NCBI RefSeq assembly: GCF_031460495.1
Contig: NZ_JAVKTS010000002.1
Coordinates: 145,332-209,331 of the forward strand
DNA from: Tissierella sp.
GTDB taxonomy: Bacteria > Bacillota > Clostridia > Tissierellales > Tissierellaceae
Reading direction: 5' to 3'
DNA length: 64,000 bases
The translations under genes and the position numbers were made by a program. Position 1 is the stretch's first letter; each line of letters opens with the position of its first letter. The notes under the pieces are model-generated. The model worked only from the letters and a program-made list of their open reading frames with translations, had not been told where the DNA came from and made no database searches. Positions 9,815 to 20,031 of the stretch are shown here, piece by piece.

Positions 9815-10198
9815 ATGACAAATGAGATGAATTATCAAATTGTGACTAACAATCCCACTGTAAAAGATGATTATGAAGAAGTAATTTTCGTTGAAGGTGG
9901 CTTTGGAGATGTGTTATTAAAAGTTAGAGATTTAGTTCACTCAGGTTTTGAACTTATTAATCATCCCCTAGGAGCAAGTAGCAGAATGTTTTTCTCTCCA
10001 TATCGTTCGATTGCAATTCGTGAGAAATCACAGGGAAAACATGATATTCATGTAGAAACAATAGAAAACAGCATAGAAAACTATAATAAACATACCAGTA
10101 TGAAAAAAGCAGACATGGCAAATAGTGAAGATTACGCTTTAATTGACAGTGAACTTTTAAAATCTTCATTACATGAGTTTGAAAGGATTTACAATTAA
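9815..10198 (+). CDS. grdX: GrdX protein
   Basis: A 127-residue small protein of the GrdX family, a conserved but functionally uncharacterised member of grd operons. Motifs include TNNPTVKDDYE, KVRDLVHSGFELINHPLGAS and FSPYRSIAIRE. The start at 9815 is chosen over an in-frame ATG at 9797 because AGGAGGG lies between them at proper spacing for 9815. Position between grdA and grdE differs from the common order grdX-trxB-trxA-grdE-grdA-grdB. A divergent paralogue lies at 277-663. Confidence 0.85.
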   Translation: MTNEMNYQIVTNNPTVKDDYEEVIFVEGGFGDVLLKVRDLVHSGFELINHPLGASSRMFFSPYRSIAIREKSQGKHDIHVETIENSIENYNKHTSMKKADMANSEDYALIDSELLKSSLHEFERIYN

Positions 10199-10228
10199 AA
10201 ATTAAAAATAAAACGGAGGTGACTTTCC

Positions 10229-11515
10229 TTGAAACTTGAACTTAGAAGAATCCATATTAAAGATATTCAATTAGGAAATGAAACAACTGTAAAAAATGGA
10301 GTTCTAACAGTAAATAAAGAGGAATTAATCAATAAGCTTAAAGAAGATGAAAGAATTAAAGATGTTAAGCTTGATGTAGCAAGACCTGGAGAAAAGGTAA
10401 GAATTATTCCAGTTAAAGACGTAATTGAACCAAGAGTGAAAATTGAAGGAACAGGAAATGGTTTTCCAGGAGTATCCACTAAAATCGCTCAATTAGGAGA
10501 TGGAAAGGTTAATGTACTTCATGGTGCAGCTGTTGTAACGATTGGTGACATTGTAGGATTCCAGGAAGGCGTAGTTGACATGTGGGGTGAAGGTGCAAAA
10601 TGGACTCCATTTTCAAAGACTTTCAACCTAGTAGTTGATATTATACCTGTAGAAGGATTAGCACCACATGCTCATGAAACAACTGTTAGATTAGCAGGGC
10701 TTAAAGCAGCAGAGTTTGTAGGAGAAGCTGGAAGAAATGTAGAACCAGATGAAGTATTAGTATATGAAATGGGTAGCCACGCTGAAGAAAGCAAGAAATA
10801 TCCAGATCTACCAAAGGTAGCATATGTAGAAATGCTTATTTCTCAAGGGTTATTACATGATGGATATATCTATGGAGTTAACAGCCAATTAATCTTACCA
10901 ACTCTACTACATCCAAATGAGGAATTAGATGGAGCAGTAATCAGTGGTAACTGTGTTGCAGCATGTGATAAGATAACAACTTACCAACATCAAAACAATT
11001 CAGCAATCCTTGACTTATATGCACAACATGGAAAAACTATTAACTTCTTAGGAGTAATACTTACTCCAGAGTTAACTACTCTTGAAGGTAAATTTAGAAC
11101 ATGTGATTACACAGCTAAATTATGTAAGAGTCTAGGAGCAGACGGTGTTATTATATCTGAAGAAGGTTATGGTAACCCAGACTCAGACTTATTAATGATT
11201 TGTAAGAGATTAGAAGATTCAGGAATAAAGACAGTTCTAATAACTGACGAATGCTCAGGTTGGGACGGAATGAGTCAACCATTGGCAGATACAGCAAAAG
11301 AAGCAGTAGCCGTAGTGTCTACAGGTAATGTAAGTCATGTTGTTAAACTATCACCTGCTGATAGAGTAATAGGAAATGCAGCTGCTATTGCAACCTTAGC
11401 TGGTGGATGGGAAGGTTCATTAGAAGAAGATGGAACTTTAAGCTGTGAATTAAATGCAGTAATTGGAGCAACATCAGAGATTGGATATCATAACTGTACA
11501 GTTAAATTATATTAA
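10229..11515 (+). CDS. Protein B proprotein of glycine/sarcosine/betaine reductase (GrdE/G/I type)
   Basis: A 428-residue proprotein that is cleaved autocatalytically to give two subunits of the substrate-binding protein B. The cleavage site is visible as ISGNC-VAACDK: the cysteine is residue 242 and becomes the pyruvoyl group that forms a Schiff base with the amine substrate in this family. The N-terminal IPVKDVIEPRVK and VGFQEGVVDM segments and the late EEGYGNPDSDLLM are typical. The start is TTG at 10229, with GGAGGTGA spaced correctly. GrdE (glycine), GrdG (sarcosine) and GrdI (betaine) are close homologues, and I cannot assign the substrate with confidence. Confidence 0.93.
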   Translation: MKLELRRIHIKDIQLGNETTVKNGVLTVNKEELINKLKEDERIKDVKLDVARPGEKVRIIPVKDVIEPRVKIEGTGNGFPGVSTKIAQLGDGKVNVLHGAAVVTIGDIVGFQEGVVDMWGEGAKWTPFSKTFNLVVDIIPVEGLAPHAHETTVRLAGLKAAEFVGEAGRNVEPDEVLVYEMGSHAEESKKYPDLPKVAYVEMLISQGLLHDGYIYGVNSQLILPTLLHPNEELDGAVISGNCVAACDKITTYQHQNNSAILDLYAQHGKTINFLGVILTPELTTLEGKFRTCDYTAKLCKSLGADGVIISEEGYGNPDSDLLMICKRLEDSGIKTVLITDECSGWDGMSQPLADTAKEAVAVVSTGNVSHVVKLSPADRVIGNAAAIATLAGGWEGSLEEDGTLSCELNAVIGATSEIGYHNCTVKLY

Positions 11516-11539
11516 TTAGCTCAGAAAGGAGGAGAAAAT

Positions 11540-12838
11540 ATGAAATTCAAAGTATTATATTATGTTAATCAATTCTTTGGACAAATAGGTGGAGAAGAAA
11601 AAGCAGGGATAGAGCCTGTTTTCAAGAAAGAAACAATAGGACCAGCATTAGGATTTAATGGGCTTCTTGGAGAAGAGGGAGAAGTAGTAGGTACACTAAT
11701 ATGTGGTGATAACTACTTTAATGAACATAAAGAAGAAGCTTTAGAATATATAATGAAGGTAATTAAAGAGGAAAATCCAGATATAGTTGTTGCAGGACCA
11801 GCATTTAATGCAGGTAGATATGGTATGGCTTGCTCTGGAGTAGTAAATGCTGTAGTAGATGAATTAAATATTCCAGTAGTTACTGGTATGTATATAGAAA
11901 ATCCTGGTTTAGATTCATGCAGAGGTAAAGCAATAGTAGTAAATGTTTCAGACTCAGCGGCAGGCATGAGAAAAGCACTACCAGTAATGGCAAATATAGT
12001 AAAGAAGATAATGAATGGCGAGGAACTAGGTCTTCCAGAGGAAGAAGGATATATATCACAAGGTAAGAGACTTACTGTTTTCTCAGATAAGAGAGGTTCG
12101 CAAAGAGCGGTAGAGATGTTATTATCTAGATTAAATAATGAACCATTTGAGACTGAACTACCAATGCCTGTATTTGATAAGGTAGATCCAGCAGTAGCAA
12201 TTAAGGATTTAAGTAAAGCTACTATAGCTCTGGTAACTAGTGGTGGAATGGTACCATTAGGAAACCCAGATAGAATCCAATCAGCTAGTGCTCAAAAATG
12301 GGGCAAGTATGATGTAAGTGGAATAGATGCATTAACTGGAGAATATTGCACAATTCACGGTGGGTTTGACCCAGTATATGCAAATGAAATACCAGATAGA
12401 GTAGCACCGCTTGACATGCTAAAGGAATATCAAAAAGAAGGACTTATTGGTAATGTGTTTGAGTACTTCTATACTACTACAGGTACTGGAACATCGGTTG
12501 GAAACTCAGTGAAATTTGGTACTGAAATAGGAAAAGAGCTTAAAGAAGCTGGAGTAGATGGAGTTATATTAACTTCAACTTGAGGCACCTGTACACGTTG
12601 CGGTGCAACAATGGTAAAAGAAATAGAAAGATATGGTATCCCTATAGTTCATATGGCTACTATTACTACAATTTCCGAATCAGTAGGTGCTAATAGAATA
12701 GTTCCAACTATTGCAATTCCTTATCCAGTAGGAAACCCGAATCTTCCAAAAGAAGAAGAATATACAATGAGAAAGAAAATGGTTGGAAGAGCATTAAAAG
12801 CTTTAGCTACAGAAATAACTGAAGTAACTCAATTCTAA
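11540..12838 (+). CDS. Selenoprotein B subunit of glycine/sarcosine/betaine reductase (GrdB/F/H type)
   Basis: A 432-residue selenoprotein read through an in-frame TGA at 12581-12583 (codon 348), in the context ILTST-U-GTCTRCGATM. This UxxCxxC motif is the active site of GrdB-family subunits, which reductively cleave the C-N bond of the amine bound by the pyruvoyl subunit. A reader that stops at TGA would see two pieces, 11540-12583 and a stray 12611-12838. Before the Sec site, NRPGSQRAVE-like and GNPDRIQSASAQKWGKY blocks are family hallmarks. SD AAAGGAGGAG precedes the ATG. It follows the proprotein by 24 bases. Substrate choice (glycine, sarcosine, betaine) is unresolved. Confidence 0.94.
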
Positions 12839-12860
12839 GACGATTTTCCATTATTAAATA

Positions 12861-12886
12861 AAAGGGGCTGGCAAAGCCCCTTTTTC
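12861..12886 (+). terminator. Rho-independent terminator of the grd operon
   Basis: AAAGGGGCT/AGCCCCTTT stem with a T run, 23 bases after the grdB-type stop. Confidence 0.92.
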
Positions 12887-12935
12887 CTAAAAGAGTTGAA
12901 TGTGTTAGAATTAACAATGATAGGAGATGGTAAAT

Positions 12936-14018
12936 ATGGAAAAACAGCAACTAAACTGGGGAAGAGTTATGACATACGCAGGTGCATTTATTGCATTCCT
13001 CATAGGCTCTGGGTTTGCAACTGGCCAAGAAGTCTTACAATATTTTAGTTCATATGGTTACCTAGGAATATTAGGAGTAATAGTAGTGTTTTTATTATTT
13101 CTTTATGTAGGTATTGACTTTGTAATTGTAGGGAAAGAAAATCAGTTTCCAAAGGGAAGCGATGTATACAAATATTATTGCGGAAATATAATAGGAAATT
13201 TTTATGATTACTTTTCTATTGCTTTTATCTATATGTCATTTATAGTTATGATAGGAGGAGCAGGTGCTACAGTACATCAACAATATGGTCTTCCAGCAGA
13301 GTTTGGTGGAATTATGATGGGAATTTTAGCAGCAGGTACTGTAATATTCGGATTAGGAAAGATAGTAGATGTAATAGGGAAGATTGGTCCAGCAATAATT
13401 TTTTTAACAATTATACTAGGTATAACTGCTATATTAAAAAATCCTGAGGGATTAGTTAAGGCAAATGAAGTAATACCAAAATTAAACTTATTGAGGGCTT
13501 CCTCTAACTGGTTTTATGCAGCAGCTTCATATGTAGGATTTTGTATGCTGTGGTTAGCGGGATTTATGACATCCATGGGTGCCTCTAGTGAAAGTAAAAA
13601 AGAATCTGTTCTTGGAGTAACTTTTGGTGCCATAGGATTTAGTGTGGCTTTGGTAATTATCACATTAGGTATGATTGCAAATATAGAACAATTAGCTGGT
13701 TCAATGGTGCCATCATTAATATTAGCTGGAAATATAAATTCAACATTAGCTATAGTATTCTCATTTATAGTGGTAGCAGGAATTTATACAACAGCAGTTC
13801 CTCTTTTATGGCAAGTTGTTGCCAGGTTTTCAGAGGAAAAAACTAATAAATTTAGAATGTTGACTGTAGTATTAGCTATAGTTGGTGTTTTTATTGGTTT
13901 AAGGGTTCCATTTGATAAATTAGTAAATATAATATATGTAATAAACGGCTATGTAGGTATTATTCTATTAGGATTTATGATAGTAAAAACTATTAGGAAT
14001 AAATTAGCTAATAATTAA
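12936..14018 (+). CDS. YkvI-like membrane transporter
   Basis: A 360-residue integral membrane protein with about 10-11 hydrophobic segments. The first contains IGSGFATGQEVLQYFSSYG, an unwound-helix type motif of APC/LeuT-fold symporters seen in the YkvI family. I place the start at 12936 because AGGAG (12922-12926) is nine bases upstream; the ATG at 12927 touches that SD. Its place directly after the reductase genes suggests uptake of the amine or amino acid substrate, which is inference. The family's substrates are not well defined. Confidence 0.75.
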   Translation: MEKQQLNWGRVMTYAGAFIAFLIGSGFATGQEVLQYFSSYGYLGILGVIVVFLLFLYVGIDFVIVGKENQFPKGSDVYKYYCGNIIGNFYDYFSIAFIYMSFIVMIGGAGATVHQQYGLPAEFGGIMMGILAAGTVIFGLGKIVDVIGKIGPAIIFLTIILGITAILKNPEGLVKANEVIPKLNLLRASSNWFYAAASYVGFCMLWLAGFMTSMGASSESKKESVLGVTFGAIGFSVALVIITLGMIANIEQLAGSMVPSLILAGNINSTLAIVFSFIVVAGIYTTAVPLLWQVVARFSEEKTNKFRMLTVVLAIVGVFIGLRVPFDKLVNIIYVINGYVGIILLGFMIVKTIRNKLANN

Positions 14019-14159
14019 ACTAATTAAGTGGGTAAACTCAATATGAGTTCTCAATAGATTCAAAAGAGACCCTTTTCCCCATAAAGGTTCTCTCCTCTTA
14101 AAAATATTTTAGCAAGATATTTATAAGTATTGGGTGTTTTAAATTTTGTTACACATGGT

Positions 14160-14206
14160 AAAATAACTTCGGCTTCTGACTCTGGAAATCGAAGTTATTT
14201 TATTTT
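14160..14206 (+). terminator. Rho-independent terminator
   Basis: AAAATAACTTCG pairs with CGAAGTTATTTT around a 17-base loop, ending in a T-rich run. It lies in the 271-base gap after the transporter; the rest of that gap shows only a weak hairpin near 14070-14095 and two TATAAT-like boxes (14229 and 14239) upstream of the MATE gene. Confidence 0.8.
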
Positions 14207-14289
14207 CATTTACTACTTTTCTTTTTCCTATAATATGATATAATAGCTATATGTTTAGTGACTCGAAATACATAAAAAGGTGGTAGAAT

Positions 14290-15684
14290 ATGAACAAACA
14301 AAACAAGACAGAATTGATTTTAAAAGGTAGCATTTATAAGGTACTTATTACACTGTCTATTCCAATCATGATAAACAGCCTTATACAAACATTATACAAT
14401 TTGGTAGATGGATTATATGTAAGTATGCTTTCATCAGTTCATTTTGCAGCTACTGCTTTTGTATGGCCAGTTAACTTCTTATTTATTTCTTTAGGTATAG
14501 GGCTTTCTATAGCAGGTACTTCTCTTCTTGCACAGTTAGTTGGTGCAAATAAATTAGAGAGGGCTAATGAATACGCTACCCAACTAATAGCAGTTAGCGT
14601 ACTTAGTTCAGTTGTATTTACTATATTAGGATATCTTGTAAGTCCTCATATTATTAGGCTAATGGGTGGAACAGGAGAACTAGCAGAGCTTGGAAACATA
14701 TATTTAAGGATTACTTTTTTAGATATGCCTTTTATGTTTCTGTTTTTTAACATAAGTTCTATAATGAATTCTCAAGGAAATACTTTTATAACCATGATTC
14801 TTAGTGGAATTTCTGCAATAATAAATGTAATACTAGATCCAATATTTATTTTTACTTTAGATATGGGAATAGCAGGTGCAGCATGGGCAACATTAATCTC
14901 TAGGGGTGTGTTGGCAATGCTTGGATTTGTTTTGTTGTTTAATAAAAAGAATAAGATTATACCATCTTTTAAGGAATTTAAGTTTGATAAAGAAGTAATT
15001 AAAGAAATATTTACTGTAGGATTACCATCCTCCATAGGTCAAACAGGAGCTTCTTTAGGATTTATCGTACTTAATGGCTTTATTGGGTCCTATGGAACAG
15101 CAACCTTAGCTGCTTATGCTATGGTAAACAGAATAACATCCTTGGTTATGCAACCAGCAATGGGTATTGGATCTGCATTAACTGCAATAGTAGGGCAGAA
15201 TATGGGAGCAAATCAAATCGATAGGGTAAAAGAAGCATTTTACAAAGCATTAAAACTTACAATCCTTATCGGTGGATTGGGTTGCATAATATTGATTGCA
15301 TTTGATACTCAAATAATTAACTTTTTCATGCAATCAAAAGATGATCCAACTGTAATAGATTTGAGTTTAGTATATCTGGTGTATGTGTCGCTATCCATGC
15401 CTTTAATGGGAATTTTCTCTGTATTCCAAGGAATATTCCAAGGCTCTGGAAATACTAAATATTCTATGTCCATGGAAGTGGGTAGACTTTGGTTTGTGAG
15501 ACTTCCCATGATTTTAGTTTTTAAACATTTTACAAACTGGGGCTCTACAGGCATTTGGTTCTCAATGAGCTTTAGTAATCTAATAGTTTGCTTATATGGA
15601 TATTGGATATATAGAAGAAATGGATGGCAAAAGAAAATAATTAAGAGTAATGATGAGTGTCAAAGTGATAGCACCTTAGCATAA
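14290..15684 (+). CDS. MATE-family multidrug/sodium antiporter
   Basis: A 464-residue membrane protein with twelve predicted helices in two similar halves. Family features include IPIMINSLIQTLYNLVDGLYV near the N terminus, GTSLLAQLVGA, and in the second half SIGQTGASLGF and MGIGSALTAIVGQNMGA. These proteins export cationic drugs or metabolites using sodium or proton gradients. It is monocistronic, with its own possible -10 boxes and a downstream terminator. The substrate is unknown. Confidence 0.93.
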   Translation: MNKQNKTELILKGSIYKVLITLSIPIMINSLIQTLYNLVDGLYVSMLSSVHFAATAFVWPVNFLFISLGIGLSIAGTSLLAQLVGANKLERANEYATQLIAVSVLSSVVFTILGYLVSPHIIRLMGGTGELAELGNIYLRITFLDMPFMFLFFNISSIMNSQGNTFITMILSGISAIINVILDPIFIFTLDMGIAGAAWATLISRGVLAMLGFVLLFNKKNKIIPSFKEFKFDKEVIKEIFTVGLPSSIGQTGASLGFIVLNGFIGSYGTATLAAYAMVNRITSLVMQPAMGIGSALTAIVGQNMGANQIDRVKEAFYKALKLTILIGGLGCIILIAFDTQIINFFMQSKDDPTVIDLSLVYLVYVSLSMPLMGIFSVFQGIFQGSGNTKYSMSMEVGRLWFVRLPMILVFKHFTNWGSTGIWFSMSFSNLIVCLYGYWIYRRNGWQKKIIKSNDECQSDSTLA

Positions 15685-15706
15685 GTTAATAAATTGAAGT
15701 TAGTAG

Positions 15707-15730
15707 CGGAGAATTTATTCTCCGTTTTTT
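15707..15730 (+). terminator. Rho-independent terminator
   Basis: CGGAGAA-TTTA-TTCTCCG hairpin followed by six T residues. Confidence 0.9.
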
Positions 15731-15748
15731 GTTTGTAACTTAAAAATA

Positions 15749-15757
15749 TGTTATAAT
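15749..15757 (+). promoter_or_regulatory. Extended -10 promoter of the ABC-F gene
   Basis: TGTTATAAT is an extended -10 element about 37 bases before the ATG; no strong -35 is seen at 17 bases. Confidence 0.5.
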
Positions 15758-15793
15758 ACTTAGTTAGGAAAACAAATAGGGAAGTGAGATAAT

Positions 15794-17680
15794 ATGAATT
15801 TAATAGCTATAGAAAATTTATCTAAAGCATATAGTGAGAAACAGTTATTTAATAATATTAATATGGGCATTGATGATGGAGATAAGATAGGGCTTATAGG
15901 CATTAATGGAACTGGAAAAACTACATTTTTAAAGATTATTGCTGGTATAGAAGAATCAGATACTGGAAAAGTAATAAAAGGAAGTAATGTAAATATTGAA
16001 TATTTACCTCAAGATATAGACTTTGATTTAAATGCTACAGTAGTGGAACAAGTTTTCAAAGGTAATTCTAAAAACATTCAACTAGTTAGGAGATATGAAG
16101 AAGCCCTAATGAATTCTAATACTAAAACTGAAGAAATACTAATTCTCACTCAAGAGATGGATGCAGCAAACGCCTGGGGACTAGAAGCTGAAGCAAAATC
16201 TGTATTAACAAAACTTGGAGTGAATGATTTTAATGAGAAAATTGGGAATCTATCTGGTGGACAGAGGAAAAGAGTTGCCCTAGCATCTGCCTTAATTAAT
16301 CCTGCAGATTTACTCATATTAGATGAGCCTACAAACCATTTAGATAACGATACAATAGATTGGCTTGAAGAATATCTTAGTAGAAAAAAAGGTGCTTTGC
16401 TCATGATTACACATGATAGGTACTTTTTAGATAGAGTCGTAAATCAAATAATTGAATTAGACGGTGGAAATTTATATTCCTATAAAGGAAACTACAACTA
16501 TTTCTTGGAGAAGAAACTTGAAAGAGAAGAAATGGATATAGCTAGTGAAAGAAAAAGGCAATCATTGCTTAGAACAGAATTAGCCTGGATGATGAGAGGT
16601 GCAAGGGCTAGATCTACGAAGCAGAAAGCTAGGATTGAACGATTTAATGAACTAAATGATAGAGAAATAGATATATCTGATGATAAATTTGATATATCTG
16701 TGGGTGGGACTAGACTTGGCAAGAAGATAATAGAAATAGATAATATAGAAAAAGCTTTTGATGGAAAAAAAGTCATAGATAATTTTAGCTATATTCTCTT
16801 AAGAGATGATAGAATTGGAATACTAGGACCAAATGGTAGCGGAAAATCAACTTTAATGAATATTATATCAGGTAGGATAGAACCAGATAAAGGTACAGTA
16901 GATATAGGAGAAACTGTAAAGATAGGAATCTTTGCTCAAGAAAATTCTCATATGGACAAGGATACTAGAGCTATTGAATATATAAGAGAAGGTGGAGAAT
17001 ATATAGAGACATCAGATGGTGAAAAGATATCTGCATCTCAAATGATGGAAAGATTCTTGTTTCCTAAAGAATTACAATGGACACCAATAGGTAAGCTCTC
17101 TGGTGGAGAAAAGAGAAGATTACATCTTCTTCGAGTACTAATGGAAGCTCCAAATGTATTACTTCTTGATGAGCCTACAAATGATTTAGATATAGATACT
17201 TTAACAGTATTAGAAGACTATATTGAAGAATTTCCTGGAGCAGTAATTGTGGTATCCCATGATAGATACCTATTAGATAAAGTAGTGGAAAAATTATTCG
17301 TTTTCGAAGGTAATGGAAAGATAGTAGGATATACTGGAAACTATGAATATTTTAAGGAAATAGTTGAAACTAAAAGAGAGAATCAGCAGTTAGAGAAAAA
17401 ACCAGAAAAAAAAGAAAGACAAAAAGAAAATAATAAGCCCTTAAAGTTCTCTTTTAATGAACAAAGGGAATGGAATGAGATAGATACTATAATCTCCAAA
17501 TTAGAGGATGAAATAGTAGAATTAGATGGTGAAATAGAGAAATCATCTAGTGATTACACAAGGTTACAGGAACTACTTGAAAAGAAAGAAAAGATAGAAA
17601 ACAAGCTAGAAGAAAAGATGGAGCGATGGATGTATCTAAGTGAGCTAGCAGAGAAAATAGAGGAACAAAATAGAAATTAA
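15794..17680 (+). CDS. ABC-F ATPase (Uup-like)
   Basis: A 628-residue soluble protein with two ABC domains and no membrane segments. Walker A motifs GINGTGKTT (about residues 36-44) and GPNGSGKST (about 348-356), signatures LSGGQRKRVALA and LSGGEKRRLHLL, and two Walker B LLDEPTN/LILDEPTNHLD segments are complete. The linker after the first domain has ARSTKQKARIERF. A charged coiled coil of about 100 residues closes the protein, as in Uup/YdiF-type ABC-F factors that act on ribosomes or DNA intermediates. It ends 15 bases before topB. Confidence 0.92.
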   Translation: MNLIAIENLSKAYSEKQLFNNINMGIDDGDKIGLIGINGTGKTTFLKIIAGIEESDTGKVIKGSNVNIEYLPQDIDFDLNATVVEQVFKGNSKNIQLVRRYEEALMNSNTKTEEILILTQEMDAANAWGLEAEAKSVLTKLGVNDFNEKIGNLSGGQRKRVALASALINPADLLILDEPTNHLDNDTIDWLEEYLSRKKGALLMITHDRYFLDRVVNQIIELDGGNLYSYKGNYNYFLEKKLEREEMDIASERKRQSLLRTELAWMMRGARARSTKQKARIERFNELNDREIDISDDKFDISVGGTRLGKKIIEIDNIEKAFDGKKVIDNFSYILLRDDRIGILGPNGSGKSTLMNIISGRIEPDKGTVDIGETVKIGIFAQENSHMDKDTRAIEYIREGGEYIETSDGEKISASQMMERFLFPKELQWTPIGKLSGGEKRRLHLLRVLMEAPNVLLLDEPTNDLDIDTLTVLEDYIEEFPGAVIVVSHDRYLLDKVVEKLFVFEGNGKIVGYTGNYEYFKEIVETKRENQQLEKKPEKKERQKENNKPLKFSFNEQREWNEIDTIISKLEDEIVELDGEIEKSSSDYTRLQELLEKKEKIENKLEEKMERWMYLSELAEKIEEQNRN

Positions 17681-17695
17681 TGAAAGGATGTTTAT

Positions 17696-19882
17696 ATGAA
17701 TAAGATCTTAGTATTAGCAGAAAAACCTTCAGTAGGTAGAGATATTGCAAGAGTACTAAACTGCAAGAAAAAGGGAAACGGATTTCTAGAAGGAGACAAA
17801 TATATTGTAACTTGGGCATTAGGCCATTTAGTTACCTTAGCTGATCCAGAACAATACAATAAAAAATACAAGACCTGGAATATGGAAGACTTACCTATGC
17901 TGCCTGAGCCTATGAAACTTGAAGTAATAAAACAGACTAGCAAGCAGTTCTATGCTGTGAAAGAGCAAATGTATCGTAAAGATGTAGGACAAATAATTAT
18001 AGCCACAGATGCAGGTAGAGAAGGTGAACTGGTAGCTAGATGGATTATAGAAAAAGCTAATGTAAAAAAACCAATTAAAAGACTATGGATTTCATCTGTC
18101 ACAGATAAAGCAATAAAAGATGGCTTTAATAATTTAAAAGATGGTAAAGCATATGAAAACTTATATCATTCAGCCGTGGCAAGATCTGAAGCAGATTGGG
18201 TAGTAGGTATCAATGCCACTCGTGCACTTACTGTAAAATATAATTCTCAATTGTCATGTGGTAGAGTACAGACTCCTACATTATCTATGATAGCTCAGAG
18301 AGAAGAGGAAATTAAAAAGTTTATACCAAAAGAGTATTATGGGATATTAGCCAACACAAAGGATATAAAATTAACATGGCAAGATAGTAGTTCCAAGGAT
18401 ACCAGGACATTTGACATTACCAAGTCTAACAAGATCCTAGAAATACTTAAAGGTAAAGATGCTAAGGTCATGGATATAGAAAAGGCTCTTAAAAAAACAT
18501 ATTCTCCAGCACTATACAATTTAACAGAGTTACAAAGAGATGCCAATAGGATATTTGGTTATTCAGCAAAAGAGACTCTATCCATAATGCAAAGATTATA
18601 TGAAAACCATAAGATACTAACTTATCCTAGGACGGATTCTAGATATATATCTGATGATGTAGTAGGTACATTAAAGGATAGGGTAAAATCTTGTGGCATA
18701 GGTCCTTACCAAAAAGTAGCATCAAAGATATTGATGTCTCCAATAAAAGCAAATAAGTCTTTTGTTGATAATGGTAAAGTAACAGATCATCATGCAATAA
18801 TACCTACAGAGCAAAGAGTGTCTTTATCTGAACTAAATGATAGTGAAAGAAAAATATATGATTTAGTAGTAAAAAGATTTTTATCAATACTTTATTTGCC
18901 TTTTGAATATGAGCAAACAACAATAAAAGCTAAAATAGGTGATGAAAACTTTATAGCCAAAGGTAAAAGAGTTATATCACAAGGGTGGAAAGAAGTATAT
19001 TCAAATAATTATAGAGATGAAGACGAAGAAGATGATAGCGATGATCAAAGCCTTCCTTTAATCAACAAAGGAGATACACTAAAGGTAATATCATTAGTGC
19101 AAACAACAGGAAAGACTAAACCACCTGCACCATTTAATGAGGGCTCTTTACTTCAAGCAATGGAAAATCCAGCAAAATATATGGCTGATGAAAGCAAAGC
19201 TCTAATAAAGATAATAGGAGAAACTGGAGGTATTGGTACAGTAGCCACTAGAGCAGATATAATTGAAAAATTGTTTAATACATTTTTATTAGAGAAAAAT
19301 GGTAAGGATATTTTCATTACATCTAAAGGTAAACAGTTACTAGAGCTAGTACCAGAAGAATTAAAGTCCCCAGCCTTAACTGCAGAATGGGAACAAAAAC
19401 TAGGTCTAATTTCACAAGGGAAGTTAAAAAAAGATAGTTTTATAAAAGAAATGAAAGAATACTCAAAAACTGTTGTAAAAGAAATAAAGAATAGTGATGA
19501 GACATTTAGACATGATAATATGACTAGGAATAAATGTCCTGAATGCGGTAAGTTCATGTTAGAAGTTAAAGGTAAAAAAGGAAAAATGTATGTATGCCAA
19601 GATAGAGAGTGTGGATACAGAAAAAGTATTTCTAGAGAAACAAATGCTAGATGTCCAAACTGTAAAAAGAAAATGGAGATGAGGGGTGAAGGAGACGGGC
19701 AAATGTTTGCTTGTTCTTGTGGATATAGAGAAAAACTTTCTACCTTCAATGAAAGAAGAGCTAAGGAAAAGAGCAATGTATCTAAGAAAGATGTAGCTAA
19801 CTTTTTAAAAGATCAAAAGAAGGCAAAAACTGAGCCTCTGAATACTGATTTAGCAGATGCATTATCAAAATTGAAGTTTTAA
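17696..19882 (+). CDS. topB: DNA topoisomerase III
   Basis: Type IA topoisomerase, 728 residues. The TOPRIM domain begins LVLAEKPSVGRDIA and contains ATDAGREGELVARWI. The active-site tyrosine lies in TYPRTDSRYIS at about residue 310. GTVATRADIIEKL and a late C-terminal region with two zinc ribbons (CPEC..CQDREC and CPNC..C.C) complete the TopB layout. This is typical Firmicutes TopB, not the conjugative-plasmid form, judged by its chromosomal neighbours. Confidence 0.95.
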   Translation: MNKILVLAEKPSVGRDIARVLNCKKKGNGFLEGDKYIVTWALGHLVTLADPEQYNKKYKTWNMEDLPMLPEPMKLEVIKQTSKQFYAVKEQMYRKDVGQIIIATDAGREGELVARWIIEKANVKKPIKRLWISSVTDKAIKDGFNNLKDGKAYENLYHSAVARSEADWVVGINATRALTVKYNSQLSCGRVQTPTLSMIAQREEEIKKFIPKEYYGILANTKDIKLTWQDSSSKDTRTFDITKSNKILEILKGKDAKVMDIEKALKKTYSPALYNLTELQRDANRIFGYSAKETLSIMQRLYENHKILTYPRTDSRYISDDVVGTLKDRVKSCGIGPYQKVASKILMSPIKANKSFVDNGKVTDHHAIIPTEQRVSLSELNDSERKIYDLVVKRFLSILYLPFEYEQTTIKAKIGDENFIAKGKRVISQGWKEVYSNNYRDEDEEDDSDDQSLPLINKGDTLKVISLVQTTGKTKPPAPFNEGSLLQAMENPAKYMADESKALIKIIGETGGIGTVATRADIIEKLFNTFLLEKNGKDIFITSKGKQLLELVPEELKSPALTAEWEQKLGLISQGKLKKDSFIKEMKEYSKTVVKEIKNSDETFRHDNMTRNKCPECGKFMLEVKGKKGKMYVCQDRECGYRKSISRETNARCPNCKKKMEMRGEGDGQMFACSCGYREKLSTFNERRAKEKSNVSKKDVANFLKDQKKAKTEPLNTDLADALSKLKF

Positions 19883-20031
19883 TATAGTATCACACTAAAC
19901 AGATAAAAACTCTTAAATAGAATAACACAAATAATTTAAAAATATGACATATTACCCTTCCAAATTGTATTGATATTTGTTACAATAGGATTGATAAAAA
20001 TTTCTTTATAATATATTACGGAGGGATGTAA

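Noticed and set aside
12611..12838. A stand-alone 75-residue gene
   Set aside because: It is the end of the grdB-type selenoprotein after the UGA at 12581-12583.
19153..19776. A 207-residue minus-strand reading frame
   Set aside because: It is the antisense of topB, including its zinc-ribbon region, is rich in Phe/Leu/Ser as such shadows are, and has no plausible ribosome site or homology.
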